From contig JASHSA010000172.1 in NCBI GenBank assembly GCA_030037035.1, forward strand, positions 1 through 15,331: a stretch of 15,331 nt of DNA, written 5' to 3'. A program made the translations under genes and the position numbers. Shown piece by piece: positions 1 to 6,542 of this stretch; positions within the stretch are counted from its first letter, which is position 1, and the number at the start of each line of letters is the position of its first letter. The notes beneath the pieces are model-generated. The model was not told the origin of the DNA. It made no database searches and saw nothing but the letters and a program-made list of their open reading frames with translations. The DNA is from Thermoplasmata archaeon (lineage in GTDB: Archaea; Thermoplasmatota; Thermoplasmata; Lutacidiplasmatales; UBA184).

Positions 1-179
1 GCGCGCTCGGCGCGGCGGGCGCTCGGGCTCGTCCGCTCCCCGAGGAGATAGTCGAACGCCTCGCCCCGGCCCTGCGCGATCAGGCCCTCCGGAACGACGA
101 CGCCCCGGCGCGCGGCCTCGGCGAGGCGCGACCGCACGACGAGGCTCGCGTAGCGAGGGTGCCGCGGCGAAAGGCGCAT
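1..179 (-). CDS. 4-phosphopantoate--beta-alanine ligase (archaeal phosphopantothenate synthetase), N-terminal part
   Basis: The first 59 residues of a gene that runs off the left edge. The product begins MRLSPRHPRY and contains the stretch GLIAQGRGEAFDYLLGE at about residues 32-48, which I recognise as the conserved N-terminus of the COG1701/DUF137 family (the archaeal enzyme that joins 4-phosphopantoate and beta-alanine with ATP in coenzyme A synthesis, in place of the bacterial pantothenate synthetase/kinase route). The ATG is at 179-177. It lies 10 bp after the stop codon of the coiled-coil gene on the same strand, so the two are probably co-transcribed. Pantoate kinase, its usual partner, is not in the window. 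The family call is firm for the visible part; nothing can be said about the missing C-terminus. Confidence 0.82.
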   Translation of the reverse strand, partial: MRLSPRHPRYASLVVRSRLAEAARRGVVVPEGLIAQGRGEAFDYLLGERTSPSARRAER

Positions 180-189
180 CGGAGGGACG

Positions 190-924
190 CTAGCCCGCGG
201 GCGGGTCGCCGGGCGGCGGGTCCTCGGCGACCGGCTCGCCGACCCCGAGACGCCCCTCGAGCGACGCGATTCGCTCCTCGAGCGGCTGGAGGCCGTCCTC
301 CAGCGCCTTCGTCAGCGCGAGCTTCAGGCTCTCCTCGAGCGCGACCAGGTCGCGGCCGAGGTCGATCATGCGGCGAGCGTTCTCGTTGAGGAGCAGGCGG
401 GTCTGCGTCGAGACCCGGTAGGTGTCGGAGAGGTCCTTGCTTAGCTGGTGCGACGAACGCGCGAACGTCTCGACCGACTCGCCGATCGGCTTCCACTTCG
501 CGTCGAGGTCGGTGAGGAGCGCGGTCCCGATCCGCTCCCGGCCCTCGGTCAGGCCGTGGTCGACGGCGACCTCGACCGTCTCCTTGACGGTCGTCCTCAG
601 CCCCCCGAGGTCCCCCTTGACCTCCTCCGCGAGGCCGCGCTGGCCCGACTCGATGCGCTGGAGCCGCTCCTCGAGGTTCTGCAGGCGCGTCGTCACGTTC
701 GTGTAAGAGCTCCGCACGAGGTTCGTCAGGTTCGCCTGGCTCAGCTCGTGGGCGCGCAGGAGCAGGTGGAGGACCCAGTGCTCCCGCCCCTTCGCCTCCG
801 CGAGCGGACCGCGGTCGACGCGGTCGCGGACCTCGCGGTCGTCGACCATCGCCTGCAGCTCCTTGAGCACCTCGACGCGGAGGGTCGACGTCGGGGCCCC
901 GCCCGTCGGAGAGCCGCCTTCCAT
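190..924 (-). CDS. coiled-coil protein of unknown function
   Basis: A 244-residue protein I cannot assign to a family. It is mostly predicted helix with no signal peptide or membrane segment. Heptad-like stretches lie at about residues 75-100 (LQNLEERLQRIESGQRGLAE) and 193-226, and the tail (about 229-244) is Pro/Gly/Asp-rich and likely disordered. A compact segment at about 40-70 (AKGREHWVLHLLLRAHELSQ) could be a small folded head. Its composition, with fewer Arg/Pro runs than the opposite frames, and the strong TATA box just upstream mark it as the coding frame. The ATG at 924-922 sits 25 bp from that box, implying a leaderless mRNA. It precedes the phosphopantothenate synthetase gene by 10 bp, probably as one operon, but this gives no clear hint of its job. 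A structural or oligomerising role is only a guess. Confidence 0.7.
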   Translation of the reverse strand: MEGGSPTGGAPTSTLRVEVLKELQAMVDDREVRDRVDRGPLAEAKGREHWVLHLLLRAHELSQANLTNLVRSSYTNVTTRLQNLEERLQRIESGQRGLAEEVKGDLGGLRTTVKETVEVAVDHGLTEGRERIGTALLTDLDAKWKPIGESVETFARSSHQLSKDLSDTYRVSTQTRLLLNENARRMIDLGRDLVALEESLKLALTKALEDGLQPLEERIASLEGRLGVGEPVAEDPPPGDPPAG

Positions 925-948
925 CGAGGGCGGATGGGGCTCCTCGGG

Positions 949-957
949 CTATATACA
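949..957 (-). promoter_or_regulatory. TATA box of the coiled-coil/phosphopantothenate synthetase operon
   Basis: On the minus strand this reads TGTATATAG, by far the most AT-rich spot in a GC-rich intergenic region. It is centred about 29 nt upstream of the A of the ATG at 924, the archaeal TATA-to-start distance, so transcription probably starts at or within a few bases of the start codon (leaderless). Confidence 0.65.
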
Positions 958-1070
958 TTGGCCGCGGAGGCGGCGCGGGCCCGTGGCGGTCCCGCACGAC
1001 GCGCCGCCCGTCGCGGCGACGCGTGCGCCGTGGGCGCGCGCCTCAGGAGGTCGCCGGTCCGAACGCGTGA

Positions 1071-1078
1071 CTTAAAAG
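1071..1078 (+). promoter_or_regulatory. TATA box upstream of the ribbon-helix-helix gene
   Basis: CTTAAAAG in otherwise GC-rich sequence. A start of transcription about 25-27 nt downstream would fall near 1100. That leaves a leader of about 70 nt before the ATG at 1171, unlike the leaderless neighbours, and would place a GTG-initiated 11-codon reading frame (1101-1136) at the very 5' end of the transcript. Confidence 0.5.
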
Positions 1079-1138
1079 GGGGTTGTTGACTGGATACTGA
1101 GTGACGGACGTCGGCCCGTCGCCGGGAACGGCGTAGCC

Positions 1139-1170
1139 GAGCACCGTACGACCAAGGAGCACCGAACGAC
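1139..1170 (+). repeat. 14-bp tandem direct repeat directly before the ribbon-helix-helix gene
   Basis: GAGCACCGTACGAC (1139-1152) and GAGCACCGAACGAC (1157-1170) match at 13 of 14 positions and start 18 bp apart; the second copy abuts the ATG. Paired direct half-sites of this sort are typical operators of ribbon-helix-helix repressors, so autoregulation is plausible. An AAGGAG stretch (1154-1159) overlapping the start of the second copy could be a Shine-Dalgarno sequence, so a bound protein would also mask the initiation region. Confidence 0.45.
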
Positions 1171-1347
1171 ATGCCGCGACCGGCGAAGAGCAAAGCGAAG
1201 CGACGTATCGGACTGGCGGTCTATCTCGAACCGGGGATCCTGCGCAAGCTCAAGGACGCCGCGGACCGCGACCGGAGGTCCGCCTCGACCCAGGCGGCGC
1301 TGTACATCGAGGAGGGGCTGGGCCTCAGGAAACCGAGCGACCGCTAG
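1171..1347 (+). CDS. small ribbon-helix-helix (CopG/Arc-like) DNA-binding protein
   Basis: A 58-residue protein, MPRPAKSKAKRRIGLAVYLE at the N-terminus followed by two helices and ending KPSDR. The layout is a basic N-terminal arm, a short beta strand (RIGLAVYLE, about 12-20), helix A (PGILRKLKDAADRD, 21-34) and helix B after a Ser-Ala-Ser-Thr turn (37-50), with an IEEGL end; this is the typical fold of metal-independent ribbon-helix-helix regulators, either a transcriptional repressor or an antitoxin. No toxin gene is adjacent on the same strand, so a stand-alone regulator is more likely. The ATG at 1171 is the only sensible start, because an in-frame stop lies at 1102-1104. Its TAG overlaps the reverse-strand stop of the acyl-CoA dehydrogenase by two bases. 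The family call rests on pattern, not on a search. Confidence 0.68.
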   Translation: MPRPAKSKAKRRIGLAVYLEPGILRKLKDAADRDRRSASTQAALYIEEGLGLRKPSDR

Positions 1348-2543
1348 CCGGCGGTCGGGGGCGGCCCCGGCGGAGGCGGGACGGGAGCGTCCTGCTCGAA
1401 GCCGGGGCCGAGGAGTTCGCGGGCGATCAGCAGACGTCGGATCTCCGACGTGCCGGCCCCGATCTCGAGCAGCTTCGCGTCCCGGGCGAGCCGTTCGAGC
1501 GGAAGGTCGCGCATGTAACCGTAGCCGCCGTGGATCTGGATCGCCTGGAGGGCGGCGCGGGTCGACGCTTCGGAGGCGAACGTCAGCGCCGCCGCGCTCG
1601 CCGACCGGCGTCCGGGCTCCCGCACGACCCCGTCCAGCGCCGCGTAGAGCAAGAGGCGTGCGGCCTGGAGGTCCGTGTACATGTCGGCGAGCTTCTCCTG
1701 TACGAGCTCGAAGCGGCCGATCGCCTGGCCGAACTGCTCGCGCGAGCGAGCGTAGGCGACCGAGCGCTCGAGGCATTCGACGAGGATCCCGACGGGGATC
1801 GCCGCCAGGACGGCCCGCTCGACGTTGAGGCCGCTCATCATGATGCGGACCCCGTCGTTCTCGGCGCCGAGCCGGTCCTCGAGCGGCACCCGCACGTCCC
1901 GGAAGGCGAGCTCGCCCGTCGGCGAGCCCCGCATCCCCATCTTGTCGAGCGCACGGGCGACGGAGAAGCCGGGGGCGTCGGCGCGGACGAGGAACGCGCT
2001 GATCCCGCGCGGGCCACGCTCCGGCGCGGTCTTCGCGTAGACGAGCAGGACCGACGCGACCGGCCCGTTCGTGATGAACTGCTTGGAACCGTTCAGGACG
2101 TACTCCGAGCCGCGACGTTCGGCGCGCATGCGGATCGCCACGGCGTCCGAGCCGGCGTCCGGCTCCGTCAGCGCGAGGGCGCCGATCGCCCGGCCGCTCG
2201 CGACCTCCGGCAGCACCCGCCGGGCGACCTCGGGGCTCGCGTTGCGGGCGACGTTGTCGGCGAAGAGGTTCGAGTGCGCCCCGACGCTCAGCGCGAGCGC
2301 CGGGCTTGCCCGTGCGATCTCCTCGAGGACGATCGCCTGGGCACGGTAGGTCAGCCCCAGCCCGCCGAGCTCGGTCGGGAGCGTCGGGGCGAGCAGGCCA
2401 TGGCCGCCGAGGCGGACGAAGACGTCGCGGGGGAAGAGATCCTCCCGGTCCATCCGGTCGGCGACCGGGACGACCTCCCGACGGACGATCTCCCGGGTCC
2501 CGTCGCGCAGCGCGAGCTCGTCGTCCGACAGGCCGAGCTCCAC
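1344..2543 (-). CDS. acyl-CoA dehydrogenase, isovaleryl-CoA dehydrogenase-like
   Basis: FAD enzyme that introduces an alpha,beta double bond into acyl-CoA esters, passing electrons to ETF. With the GTG start at 2543 the protein has 399 residues, the usual family length. It shows ALTEPDAGSD (about 124-133), MMSGLNVERAVL with Glu about 242, and QIHGGYGYMRDLPLERLARD (336-355) followed by AKLLEIGAGTSEIRRL. In medium-chain enzymes the catalytic Glu lies just before GTS; here that site is Gly-Ala, while a Glu sits in the NVER helix, as in isovaleryl-CoA dehydrogenase. Leucine degradation is therefore the best guess, though other branched acyl-CoAs are possible. A longer frame to 2639 runs into nadB; I chose GTG 2543 because a TATA-like box lies about 27 bp before it and the extension is Arg/Pro-rich shadow. 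A Pro-rich tail (GFEQDAPVPPPPG) ends the protein. Confidence 0.9.
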   Translation of the reverse strand: MELGLSDDELALRDGTREIVRREVVPVADRMDREDLFPRDVFVRLGGHGLLAPTLPTELGGLGLTYRAQAIVLEEIARASPALALSVGAHSNLFADNVARNASPEVARRVLPEVASGRAIGALALTEPDAGSDAVAIRMRAERRGSEYVLNGSKQFITNGPVASVLLVYAKTAPERGPRGISAFLVRADAPGFSVARALDKMGMRGSPTGELAFRDVRVPLEDRLGAENDGVRIMMSGLNVERAVLAAIPVGILVECLERSVAYARSREQFGQAIGRFELVQEKLADMYTDLQAARLLLYAALDGVVREPGRRSASAAALTFASEASTRAALQAIQIHGGYGYMRDLPLERLARDAKLLEIGAGTSEIRRLLIARELLGPGFEQDAPVPPPPGPPPTAG

Positions 2544-2564
2544 GGCCCGCCGACGGTCGGCGGA

Positions 2565-2575
2565 GGATAACCCTT
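2565..2575 (-). promoter_or_regulatory. TATA-like box before the acyl-CoA dehydrogenase
   Basis: On the minus strand this reads AAGGGTTATCC, centred about 27 nt upstream of the chosen GTG at 2543. The same core AAGGGTTAT occurs before the signal peptidase gene (8812-8822) at nearly the same distance from its ATG, which supports both as promoters for leaderless transcripts. Confidence 0.5.
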
Positions 2576-2584
2576 GTCGGTGGG

Positions 2585-4153
2585 CTAGGCGGCGCGCCGC
2601 GTCGGACGGGCGAGGAGCACGCCGAGATGGCGCCGCCACGCCGGACGGGGGGTCGGGAAGTCCCGGCGGAAGTGGACCCCTCGGCTCTCGGTCCGCGCGA
2701 GCGCCGCACGGGCGATCAGCGTCGCGGTGAGCGCGGCGTTCGCGACGCGCCCGGGGAGCTCGTCCGGGCCGCGGGGGCCGGCGCGGCGCTCGATCTCCCC
2801 GAACCGCTCGAGCGCGGAGCGGAGCGCCGGGGCGTCGCGCTCGATCCCGACCTCCTCCCAGAGCCGCGAGCGGATCTCCTCGAACATCGCGCCCTCCTGC
2901 GGGCCGCCCTCCCCGAACGGGAGCTCGAGGGAGAGCACCTTCGCCGGCGGTCGCGGGCCGCCGGCGACGGGCTGCTTCAGGCGACGCGCGGCCCGTTCCC
3001 CGAAGACGAGCCCCTCGACCAGCGAGTTGCTCCCGAGACGGTTCGCGCCGTGCACGCCGGTGGCCGCCGCCTCGCCGACCGCGTAGAGCCCTGGAACGCT
3101 CGAACGGCCCTCGAGGTCGGTCGTGACCCCGCCGACCATGTAGTGGGCGACCGGCGCTACCGGGATCCTCTCGCGGGAGGGGTCGACGCCGTGCGCGAGC
3201 AGGAAGCTCGTGACCGACGGGAACCTCGCGAACAGGAGGTCGCGCGGGAGCGCGGTGGCGTCCAGGAAGACGTGGCGGATCGACGAGCGCGCGATCTCCT
3301 CCTCGATCGCCCTCGTGACGACGTCGCGCGGGGCGAGCTCGGCGTCCTGGTGCCGGTCGACCATGAACCGCTCGCCGGCCTCGTTCCGGAGCACCGCCCC
3401 CTCGCCGCGGAGCGCCTCCGTGATCAGGAACCTCGGCGCCCCTTCCTGGGCGAAGGCGGTCGGATGGAACTGGACGAACTCCATGTCGCTCACCAGCGCC
3501 CCGGCGCGGAACGCGAGCGAGATCCCCTCGCCGGTGGCGACGGCCGGGTTGGAGCTCTGCAGGTAGAGGCTTCCGACCCCCCCGGTCGCGAGGACGACGG
3601 GCCGGGGCGGCTCGACCTCGACCGCCGTGCCGTTCGGCGCCGACAGGACGGCGACCGGCCCGTCGCGGTTCCCCGGCCGCAGCGCCCGAAGGACCGTGCT
3701 CTCCCGGGCCTCGACCCCCGCGGCGAGGACGTGGCGCTTCAGCGTCTCCTCGATCGAGTAGCCGGTCGCGTCCCCTCCGGCGTGGAGCAGACGCGAGCGG
3801 CTGTGCGCCGCCTCGCGGCCGAGGGCGATGTGCCCCTCGACCGTGTCGAACGGGACCCCGTAGCGGACGAGGTCGGCGATCCGCTTCGGCGCCTCCCCCG
3901 TGAGGACCTTCGCGGCCGCGCGGTCGACCAGGCCGGCCCCGGCGCGGACGGTGTCGGCGAGATGCCGCGCCGGCGAGTCGTCCGGCCCGATCGCGGCGGC
4001 GATGCCGCCCTGCGCGTAGCGGGTGTTCGACTCCTCGAGGCGGGCCTTCGTGACGAGCGTCGGCCTCAGGCCGAGCTCGCGGCAGCGCAACGCGACGTAC
4101 AGCCCGGCGATCCCGCTGCCGATGATCAGCGGGCGGGCCGCGCGGTCGGTCAT
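2585..4153 (-). CDS. nadB: L-aspartate oxidase
   Basis: FAD enzyme that oxidises L-aspartate to iminoaspartate, the first step of de novo NAD synthesis. The 522-residue length fits the family. FAD-binding GSGIAG lies at 12-17, SNTRYAQGGIAAA at 42-54, HSRSRLLHAGGDATG at 117-131, EFVQFHPTAF at 225-234, HYMVGGVTTD at 337-346 and GANRLGSNSLVEGL at 369-382. Residues matching the E. coli NadB active site are present: Glu114 (E. coli Glu121, which separates this enzyme from succinate dehydrogenase flavoproteins), His230, Arg276, His337 and Arg372. No iron-sulfur subunit lies beside it, which also argues against succinate dehydrogenase. The ATG at 4153 has a TATA-like stretch about 27 bp upstream. 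Quinolinate synthase (nadA) and nadC are not in the window. The acyl-CoA dehydrogenase follows 41 bp downstream with its own apparent promoter. Confidence 0.94.
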   Translation of the reverse strand: MTDRAARPLIIGSGIAGLYVALRCRELGLRPTLVTKARLEESNTRYAQGGIAAAIGPDDSPARHLADTVRAGAGLVDRAAAKVLTGEAPKRIADLVRYGVPFDTVEGHIALGREAAHSRSRLLHAGGDATGYSIEETLKRHVLAAGVEARESTVLRALRPGNRDGPVAVLSAPNGTAVEVEPPRPVVLATGGVGSLYLQSSNPAVATGEGISLAFRAGALVSDMEFVQFHPTAFAQEGAPRFLITEALRGEGAVLRNEAGERFMVDRHQDAELAPRDVVTRAIEEEIARSSIRHVFLDATALPRDLLFARFPSVTSFLLAHGVDPSRERIPVAPVAHYMVGGVTTDLEGRSSVPGLYAVGEAAATGVHGANRLGSNSLVEGLVFGERAARRLKQPVAGGPRPPAKVLSLELPFGEGGPQEGAMFEEIRSRLWEEVGIERDAPALRSALERFGEIERRAGPRGPDELPGRVANAALTATLIARAALARTESRGVHFRRDFPTPRPAWRRHLGVLLARPTRRAA

Positions 4154-4174
4154 GGAGCGTTCAAGGGAGGCGGC

Positions 4175-4185
4175 AGAAAGGGTTT
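4175..4185. promoter_or_regulatory. shared AT-richer element in the nadB / nuclease divergent region
   Basis: GAAAGGGTTTC is a near-palindrome and the only AT-richer spot in the 101-bp gap between the divergent nadB and nuclease starts. It is centred 27 bp from the nadB ATG, so it may be that gene's TATA box. In the other direction it would give the nuclease a leader of roughly 50 nt. The match to a TATA consensus is weak. Confidence 0.3.
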
Positions 4186-4254
4186 CGGGGGAGGCCTGCG
4201 CCCTCGGCGCGCGCGCTCATCTCCCCCGGGGGCTGCGGTCGAACGGCGTGCGAC

Positions 4255-5619
4255 GTGACCGAGAACGACGAGGTGGTGGAGCTGATCGGCGCGGTGCGCC
4301 TCTCCGAGGACCCGGCGCTCGGCGCCGAGCTCGCCCCTCGACTGCCGGCGGCGAGCGAGCCGAGGGCGCTCAGCGTCACCGACCTGCTCGACCCACGACG
4401 GGCGTTCTGGCGGCGCCAGCGCGGGCCGGCGCCCCTCGCGCCCGAGCGGGAGCTCCGCCTCGAGCTCGGGAGGGCCTGGCACCGGCGGATCGGGGACGCG
4501 ATGGCCTCCGAGGGGCGACTCGAGGTCCGTCTTCGGCGGGGAGGCGTCGCCGGCCGCATCGACCTGCTCGCGGACGTCCCGGTCGAGATCAAGACCGGCG
4601 GCGTACGCCCGGGCGCCGCGCCCCCTCAGGAGCGGGCCGAGTACGTCGAGCAGCTCGCGGTCTACTGCGCCCTGCTCGGCCGCCGAGAGGGCCGCCTCGT
4701 GCACGTCGCGCTCGAGGAGTCGGCGCCGCCGTCGGTCGGCGTCTTCCGGATGCGGTTCCGCGACCCGGCGGAGATCGTCCGGGAGGTCGAGCGTCGCGAG
4801 GCCGACCTCCGCCGGGCGATCGGCGCCTCGCGGGCGACCGACCTCCCCCGTTGCCGATGGTACGGTCCGGCGTGCGAGTACCGTGCGGCGGGGCTCTGCG
4901 ACTGCACCGGCGACGAGCCCGCGGCCTCGGGGTCGATCGTCGCCGAGCAGGAGGCGGTCGACGAGGATCCCTCGCTCGCGTCGCGCTGGGCGGGGAGGTT
5001 CGCCTCGCTGGAGGCGCCCTCCCTCGGCCCCGCCGAGCGGTTTCGCGACGGCCTCTACCCCCGCCGCTCGTACTTCCGCCGGACCGTCGTCGGGCCGGCC
5101 GAGGCCCCTCACGCCCGGCCGTCGGGCTCCCCGATGGACGCCTACGAGCGGGCCGTCGCCGCCCTCGAGCGGGGTCCTGCCGGCGAGGTCCACCGTCTCT
5201 CCACCGGCCCCGGCACGCCGGAGGAGGAGGTGCTCGCCTGGGGGGAGGCCGCTTGCCTCGTCCGCGCCTCGCGCGCCCGCTCCCGGCTCACGGTCGACGA
5301 CGTGAAGACGCGGTTCCCGCAGTACGTCCTCGAGCTCGGGTTCCGCTGTGCGGCCGCCGCGACCCCGCGGGGCCGTCTCCTCATCGCCTACGAGACGCCG
5401 ACGCCGGGCGAGCTCCCGGTGCAGGTCTTCGACCTCGACCTCGAAGCGACCGTGGGCCGGTTCGCCGCGCTGTGGGGCGCCCGCCGCGAGGCGATCGCCG
5501 CGGCGGTCGCGCGCGGTCGTCCGGGCGAGCTCGCCCCGTGCCCGGCCTGGATGGCCGTCGACTGCCCCTACCGAGCCTCGTGCGGCTGCGCCGAGGCCGC
5601 CGGGCGGTCCCAGCGGTAG
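4255..5619 (+). CDS. Cas4/RecB-like PD-(D/E)XK nuclease with a tandem duplication and two cysteine quartets
   Basis: A 454-residue protein built of two related halves. Half 1 (about 40-217): VTDLLDPRRAFWRR (41-54), GRAWH with His75, GRID with Asp103, EIK (Glu111-Lys113), QLAVY (Gln133-Tyr137), then C200-x6-C207-x7-C215-x-C217. This is the order of Cas4/RecB-type nucleases, so half 1 looks catalytically complete. Half 2 (about 263-445): YPRRSYFRR (268-276), VDDVKT (Asp349-Lys351), YVLELGFRC (357-365), then C429-x7-C437-x5-C443-x-C445. The two quartets probably bind Fe-S clusters. In half 2 the QxxxY motif is Glu/Arg, so it may be degenerate. Cas4 has one ligand Cys before PR in the first motif; here that place is Asp46 and Tyr268, and four Cys lie at each C-terminal end instead. 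No cas gene or CRISPR array is nearby, so a repair role is likelier. The GTG start at 4255 has no in-frame alternative upstream. The last 52 bp overlap the opposing GNAT gene. Confidence 0.85.
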   Translation: MTENDEVVELIGAVRLSEDPALGAELAPRLPAASEPRALSVTDLLDPRRAFWRRQRGPAPLAPERELRLELGRAWHRRIGDAMASEGRLEVRLRRGGVAGRIDLLADVPVEIKTGGVRPGAAPPQERAEYVEQLAVYCALLGRREGRLVHVALEESAPPSVGVFRMRFRDPAEIVREVERREADLRRAIGASRATDLPRCRWYGPACEYRAAGLCDCTGDEPAASGSIVAEQEAVDEDPSLASRWAGRFASLEAPSLGPAERFRDGLYPRRSYFRRTVVGPAEAPHARPSGSPMDAYERAVAALERGPAGEVHRLSTGPGTPEEEVLAWGEAACLVRASRARSRLTVDDVKTRFPQYVLELGFRCAAAATPRGRLLIAYETPTPGELPVQVFDLDLEATVGRFAALWGARREAIAAAVARGRPGELAPCPAWMAVDCPYRASCGCAEAAGRSQR

Positions 5620-6542
5620 ATCGTCGCGGGCAGCACCTCCCGGAAGCCGAAGTCGCGGTAGAGGGCGAGCGCGGGGCGGTTCTCGAGCGAGACCCAGAGC
5701 CGGGCGCTCTCGTAGCCGAGCGCCCAGAGCGCGCGGAGCGTCCAGCCGAGCAGGTAGCGGCCGACGCCGCGCCGTCGCCGTTCCGGGTCGACGATCAACG
5801 CGACGACGATCGCGCGGTGGCTCGAGCGCTCCGAGGTCAGGACGGTGCCGACCAGACGGGTCGGCTCCGCCTCGAGCAGCGCCGCCGACGCGCCGTCCAG
5901 GAACCCCCCGAGCCGTCCGGCGAGGATCGCCTCGATCGCACGGCGGTTCGCGTCGGGCTCGCGCCCGAGGAGCAGCGCGTCGACCGTGCCGGCGAAGGCG
6001 GCGCGGTCGAGCTCGGCGAGGGCGTCGACCGTGACCGCGGCGACCGGGACCCGCTCCAGCCCGCCGGGCGGCTCGGCCGGGAAGCGGGCGTCGTCCGCCC
6101 CGAGCGGCCGATCGAGCGCGACCCGCTCGATGACCGTCGAGCCGGCCCGCTGGAGGAGGCTCCGGACCAGCTCGCGTTCGTCCGCCGCGCCGAGGCCCGT
6201 GAAGCCGAGGTCGACGGAGACGACGTCGTCCGGGAGTCCGTCGAGCAGCCCCTCGGCGAGCCGTCGCGCCGGGGCGACGCCACCGCTCGAGTGAAGGTGG
6301 GCGTACGCGGAAGGTCCGCGGCGGGCGTAGAAGGCGATCCCGCCGCGCTCCGGAGGGTCGAGGTACCATCCCGGCTTCGCTCCGCCGGCGAGGTCGACGG
6401 CCGTCTCCTCGACCCACGCCCCCGTGGGGTCCTCGTCCCGGTCGCGCAGCTCGCGGCGCACCAGCTGGAGGAGCTCCTCGAGATGGGCGCGGGGCGCCCC
6501 GGCCGTCCTCCGAGGCGCGGCGCCGCCCGTCGAAGCGCTCAC
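5568..6542 (-). CDS. GNAT-family acyltransferase, probably tandem-domain
   Basis: A 324-residue protein whose C-terminal half is a clear Gcn5-related N-acyltransferase: VVALIVDPERRRRGVG (about 246-261, acetyl-CoA pyrophosphate loop R-x-x-G-x-G), then LGYESARLWVSLENRPALAL (275-294) and YRDFGFREV. The N-terminal half (about 55-150) has strand-helix patterning (GGIAFYARRG, VVSVDLGFTGL) and may be a degenerate second GNAT fold; this is inference. The substrate cannot be read from the sequence. The start is GTG 6542, which overlaps the TGA of the ribose-phosphate pyrophosphokinase gene (GTGA), so translation is coupled; the open frame extends further upstream, but that part lies in prs and is Arg/Pro-rich shadow. 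The 3' end overlaps the convergent nuclease gene by 52 bp. Confidence 0.85.
   Translation of the reverse strand: MSASTGGAAPRRTAGAPRAHLEELLQLVRRELRDRDEDPTGAWVEETAVDLAGGAKPGWYLDPPERGGIAFYARRGPSAYAHLHSSGGVAPARRLAEGLLDGLPDDVVSVDLGFTGLGAADERELVRSLLQRAGSTVIERVALDRPLGADDARFPAEPPGGLERVPVAAVTVDALAELDRAAFAGTVDALLLGREPDANRRAIEAILAGRLGGFLDGASAALLEAEPTRLVGTVLTSERSSHRAIVVALIVDPERRRRGVGRYLLGWTLRALWALGYESARLWVSLENRPALALYRDFGFREVLPATIYRWDRPAASAQPHEAR

Noticed and set aside
1171..1347. Toxin-antitoxin module including the ribbon-helix-helix protein
   Set aside because: No small toxin-like gene lies next to it on the same strand; the next gene is a convergent acyl-CoA dehydrogenase.
2544..2639. ATG start for the acyl-CoA dehydrogenase at 2639
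   Set aside because: It would overlap nadB by 55 bp, add a basic non-family leader, and ignore the box placed 27 bp before GTG 2543.
2585..4153. Succinate dehydrogenase/fumarate reductase flavoprotein
   Set aside because: The L-aspartate oxidase discriminating Glu (114) is present and no iron-sulfur or membrane-anchor subunit gene is adjacent.
4255..5619. CRISPR-Cas locus suggested by the Cas4-like protein
   Set aside because: No repeat-spacer array and no cas1, cas2 or effector gene is visible; neighbours are nadB, a GNAT and prs.
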